Of a DNA stretch of 6,429 nt, positions 4,338 through 6,429 are shown in pieces (the first letter of the stretch is position 1; the number at the start of each line of letters is the position of its first letter). The notes under the pieces were generated by a model that saw only the letters and a program-made list of their open reading frames with translations, made no database searches and was not told the origin of the DNA. This DNA comes from CAYSBA01 sp964429075 [NCBI: uncultured bacterium] (GTDB lineage Bacteria > CAYSBA01). The position numbers were made by a program, and so were the translations under genes. The stretch lies in the NCBI GenBank assembly GCA_964429075.1, contig CAYSBA010000082.1, positions 1 through 6,429 on the forward strand, written 5' to 3'.

Positions 4338-6429
4338 TTACTCTATTATAACAAATTCAACCCTTCTGTTTTGCTCACGCCCTTTACGGGTTGTGTTAGG
4401 AGCAATGGGTTTGTCGGGCCCATATCCAACTGCCTCAAACATTTCTTTGGGTAAACCCTGACTTATAAAATACTTTACTACTGCCTCAGCCCTCTCTCTA
4501 GAAAGTTTCTTGTTCCTCTCATATGACCCTGTGTTGTCGGTATGGCCTTCCACCCTGATCTTTTTGATCCTTGGATTGTTTGCAATAATATCTATAATAG
4601 AGTCAAGTATATAGTATGAATCCATGCTAATGATAGCACTCCCTCTGATAAAATGTATCTTTCTCTTGAGCACAATCCTATTATCCTTTACCTCAACCAG
4701 TTTTCTTCTCTTTTTCTTCCTGAGCGAAAAATCGATTACAACATTTGACCTGTCAGTAATCTTTATATCCTTTCTCTTTGCCAAGTATCCCTTTGCAGTT
4801 ACACTTATCCTATATGAACCAACAGGGAGCCGTCTGTCAAATTTGCCCTTTTCATCAGTGTTGATAGTTATATCTGTTTCTTGCCCAACAATATGTATGG
4901 CTGCCTTGATAGGTTTTTCGGATGCAAGATCAATGACAAAACCAGAAAGACCGCCAAACTTCTGCTTTTCTTTTATTAGAATCTCTGTCTTGGATATCTC
5001 GTTCTTTTTTACCTCAACAACTGCAGAGCCTGGCTCATAACCCTCTTTAGTAACCCTGATAGTGTATTTGCCTGGTTTAAGTGGTTGTGTCAGGAATCTA
5101 CCATCCTTTGAAGTAGCCACGGGTGGAACTCCTGAACCATCAACATAGATCAGGGCACCTTCAATTGGTCTTTTTTTAGCAAGATCCAAAATAGTTCCTG
5201 AGATCTGACCCTTATCTGGTTTTAACTTGATAATCTTTTTCACAGTCTTTATCTTTTCTATAATCTTTGGTTTTGGCTTTACGGTATTGTACATCCAGCT
5301 AATTCCAAATAAAATCTGGTATGGAAGAGTTGCCTTTACCCCTGTGACTCCAATTATTGGATTTATCCCGAGATCTACCCCAAGATCAAATGATAAGTCT
5401 CTAAGGGCAGTAACCCTGAATCCAAAGGATAGATATTGTGGAGAGTATTGATTAACTGCAACTGTATCACCCGGCGAAATAGCCGGTGAATCAAGGAGGT
5501 CTTGAGTTGATACCCCAATTGGAATTTCGATATTGTATTCCATAAATGGTGTCAGATAAGGCAGTGGAGCTTCAAGTCCAACCCCAATAAGAAGACGATT
5601 CTGTTTTGCAATATCGAGAGCAAACTGCTGCACTGGAGATAAGATATCATCGGTTAGATTGTCTGTGTTTTCAAAAACAAACCCAAGGTTAAAATGAACC
5701 CTTGCAGGAATTCTGTATGCGGTCCTTGGCAGATCAAGGGTTGCAAGTGCCTTTAAGATGATGTTTGTACTGTTTAGCCTTGGGCCCTGTCCATTGATCT
5801 TGTTATGAAAATCGAGGATAAGGTCTCCTCCGAATGATAAATAATCATCTGCTCTATATACACCCTTTGTACCAAGTGAAAAGTCACCAAGGACCTGTAT
5901 GAGGTTGGGATGGCTCTCTGTATTGGAATTGTTTGATATCCTGTAGTTGCCAAAAAATTGGAAATATCTGTTGAGATTATAGCCGAGAAAGAGATCGAGC
6001 CTTGAATATGTGTTGTAGTCACCCTGATAGAACACATCGGTGCTTCTTGCATAAGCCCCATTCATTCCCAGAAATAGGTATCTTGCCCTGCCAATCTCAG
6101 CTACAGAAACCCTTCTCAAACCATTGTACCCCATAAATGTGGGTGCAATCCTTGTGTTTTTTATGGGTCTCAGGCCCTTAAAAAAGTGAAGTATGGAGGA
6201 TTCTTTAACTTTTTTTACTGCTTTTGAGGATTTATTATTTTTTTTCTTTGCTTTGTCATGTTTGTTTTCTTTCTTTTTTTGATTTTCTTGCTTTATCTTT
6301 TCTTTTTTTTTATCTTTATTTTCTTTTTTTGAACCCGTATTCTCTCTTTTTGTGTTTTTATCTTTTAACTTTTTACTATTTTTATCTTTTGATCCAGCTT
6401 CTTTTTTAGTTACATTATCTTTTAAATTA
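4338..6429 (-). CDS. Outer-membrane beta-barrel / carboxypeptidase-regulatory-like x2 / OmpA-domain protein (5' end cut by window edge)
   Basis: The frame is open from the right edge to the TAA at 4338: 696 visible residues, start not in the window. From 6428: residues 1-76 are low-complexity and lysine-rich (31 Lys); about 90-383 are a putative beta-barrel beginning RIAPTFMGYNGLRR with many alternating aromatic strands; 384-407 are a Lys/Pro linker; about 407-487 and 493-570 are two carboxypeptidase-regulatory-like (beta-sandwich) repeats, each with a K/R-P-I-x-x-A start, a KDGRF or EKGKF turn and a G-K/S-Y-x-I-x-V end; 585-696 are an OmpA-like peptidoglycan-binding domain with EGHTDNTGS, NKKLSRERA and NRRVEF. 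The OmpA motif Asp (HTD) and Arg (RERA), which bind diaminopimelate, are present. It likely links the outer membrane to the cell wall. The first ATG, at 6134, is internal: it lacks a ribosome binding site, and family-like sequence precedes it. Confidence 0.87.
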   Translation of the reverse strand, partial: NLKDNVTKKEAGSKDKNSKKLKDKNTKRENTGSKKENKDKKKEKIKQENQKKKENKHDKAKKKNNKSSKAVKKVKESSILHFFKGLRPIKNTRIAPTFMGYNGLRRVSVAEIGRARYLFLGMNGAYARSTDVFYQGDYNTYSRLDLFLGYNLNRYFQFFGNYRISNNSNTESHPNLIQVLGDFSLGTKGVYRADDYLSFGGDLILDFHNKINGQGPRLNSTNIILKALATLDLPRTAYRIPARVHFNLGFVFENTDNLTDDILSPVQQFALDIAKQNRLLIGVGLEAPLPYLTPFMEYNIEIPIGVSTQDLLDSPAISPGDTVAVNQYSPQYLSFGFRVTALRDLSFDLGVDLGINPIIGVTGVKATLPYQILFGISWMYNTVKPKPKIIEKIKTVKKIIKLKPDKGQISGTILDLAKKRPIEGALIYVDGSGVPPVATSKDGRFLTQPLKPGKYTIRVTKEGYEPGSAVVEVKKNEISKTEILIKEKQKFGGLSGFVIDLASEKPIKAAIHIVGQETDITINTDEKGKFDRRLPVGSYRISVTAKGYLAKRKDIKITDRSNVVIDFSLRKKKRRKLVEVKDNRIVLKRKIHFIRGSAIISMDSYYILDSIIDIIANNPRIKKIRVEGHTDNTGSYERNKKLSRERAEAVVKYFISQGLPKEMFEAVGYGPDKPIAPNTTRKGREQNRRVEFVIIE
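6201..6428 (-). repeat. Low-complexity lysine-rich coding tract with A7-A9 runs
   Basis: The plus strand is a T-rich tract with runs T7 (6210-6216), T8 (6238-6245), T7 (6274-6280), T9 (6303-6311) and T7 (6324-6330). On the coding strand these are AAA/AAG lysine codons mixed with Asn, Glu, Asp and Ser codons. There is no exact unit repeat; it is compositional. The frame stays open throughout. Confidence 0.75.

Noticed and set aside
4624-5040. Plus-strand 138-residue hydrophobic reading frame
   Set aside because: It lies fully antisense to the carboxypeptidase-regulatory and OmpA parts of a well-supported gene and shows no family features.
6132-6134. ATG as start of the OmpA-family protein
   Set aside because: No ribosome binding site at a suitable distance, no signal peptide after it, and the frame with family-like sequence (RIAPTF...) continues upstream to the window edge.
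6201-6330. T-rich tract as a Rho-independent terminator or promoter region
   Set aside because: No GC-rich hairpin precedes the T runs, and the minus-strand frame stays open through the whole tract.
6224-6409. Plus-strand Phe/Leu/Tyr-rich reading frame resembling a membrane protein
   Set aside because: It is the antisense of the lysine-rich tract (AAA/AAG read as TTT/CTT); composition explains the hydrophobicity.

Overview
The window is one tightly packed block of eight genes, all on the minus strand and read from the right edge to the left edge. Both end genes run off the window. Gaps between genes are 11 bases or less, and several genes overlap, so this looks like the interior of a single operon. 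I see no promoter, terminator, RNA gene, CRISPR array or mobile element, and no stretch over 300 bases without a gene. The DNA is visibly AT-rich, with many AGA/AGG arginine codons.

In order of transcription the genes are: (1) a large outer-membrane protein, 5'-incomplete, with a lysine-rich segment, a putative beta-barrel, two carboxypeptidase-regulatory-like repeats and a C-terminal OmpA peptidoglycan-binding domain; (2) a cysteine-rich lipoprotein made of four 4-cysteine modules; (3) a second lipoprotein of unknown function; (4) a small phasin-like protein with a basic tail; (5) a diacylglycerol-kinase-family lipid kinase; (6) the condensin accessory subunit ScpB; (7) a secreted matrixin-type zinc metalloprotease with a MYXO-CTERM-like tail; (8) a ribbon-helix-helix/acidic linker/FHA-domain protein, 3'-incomplete.

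The organism is most likely a Gram-negative bacterium of the Myxococcota or a related former 'deltaproteobacterial' lineage. The evidence is the OmpA/beta-barrel family, the lipobox proteins, the Cys-TM-Arg sorting tail and the FHA protein. The low GC is unlike classical high-GC myxobacteria, so a low-GC uncultured relative is plausible; this is inference.

Functionally the operon mixes cell-envelope proteins (genes 1, 2, 3, 7) with cytoplasmic functions (lipid kinase, ScpB, FHA protein). No single known pathway joins them. The most notable points are the FHA protein with an N-terminal DNA-binding-like domain, the MYXO-CTERM-like protease whose sorting-signal arginine codons also form the next gene's ribosome binding site, the poly-lysine segment with long A-tracts in the OmpA protein, and scpB with no scpA beside it.
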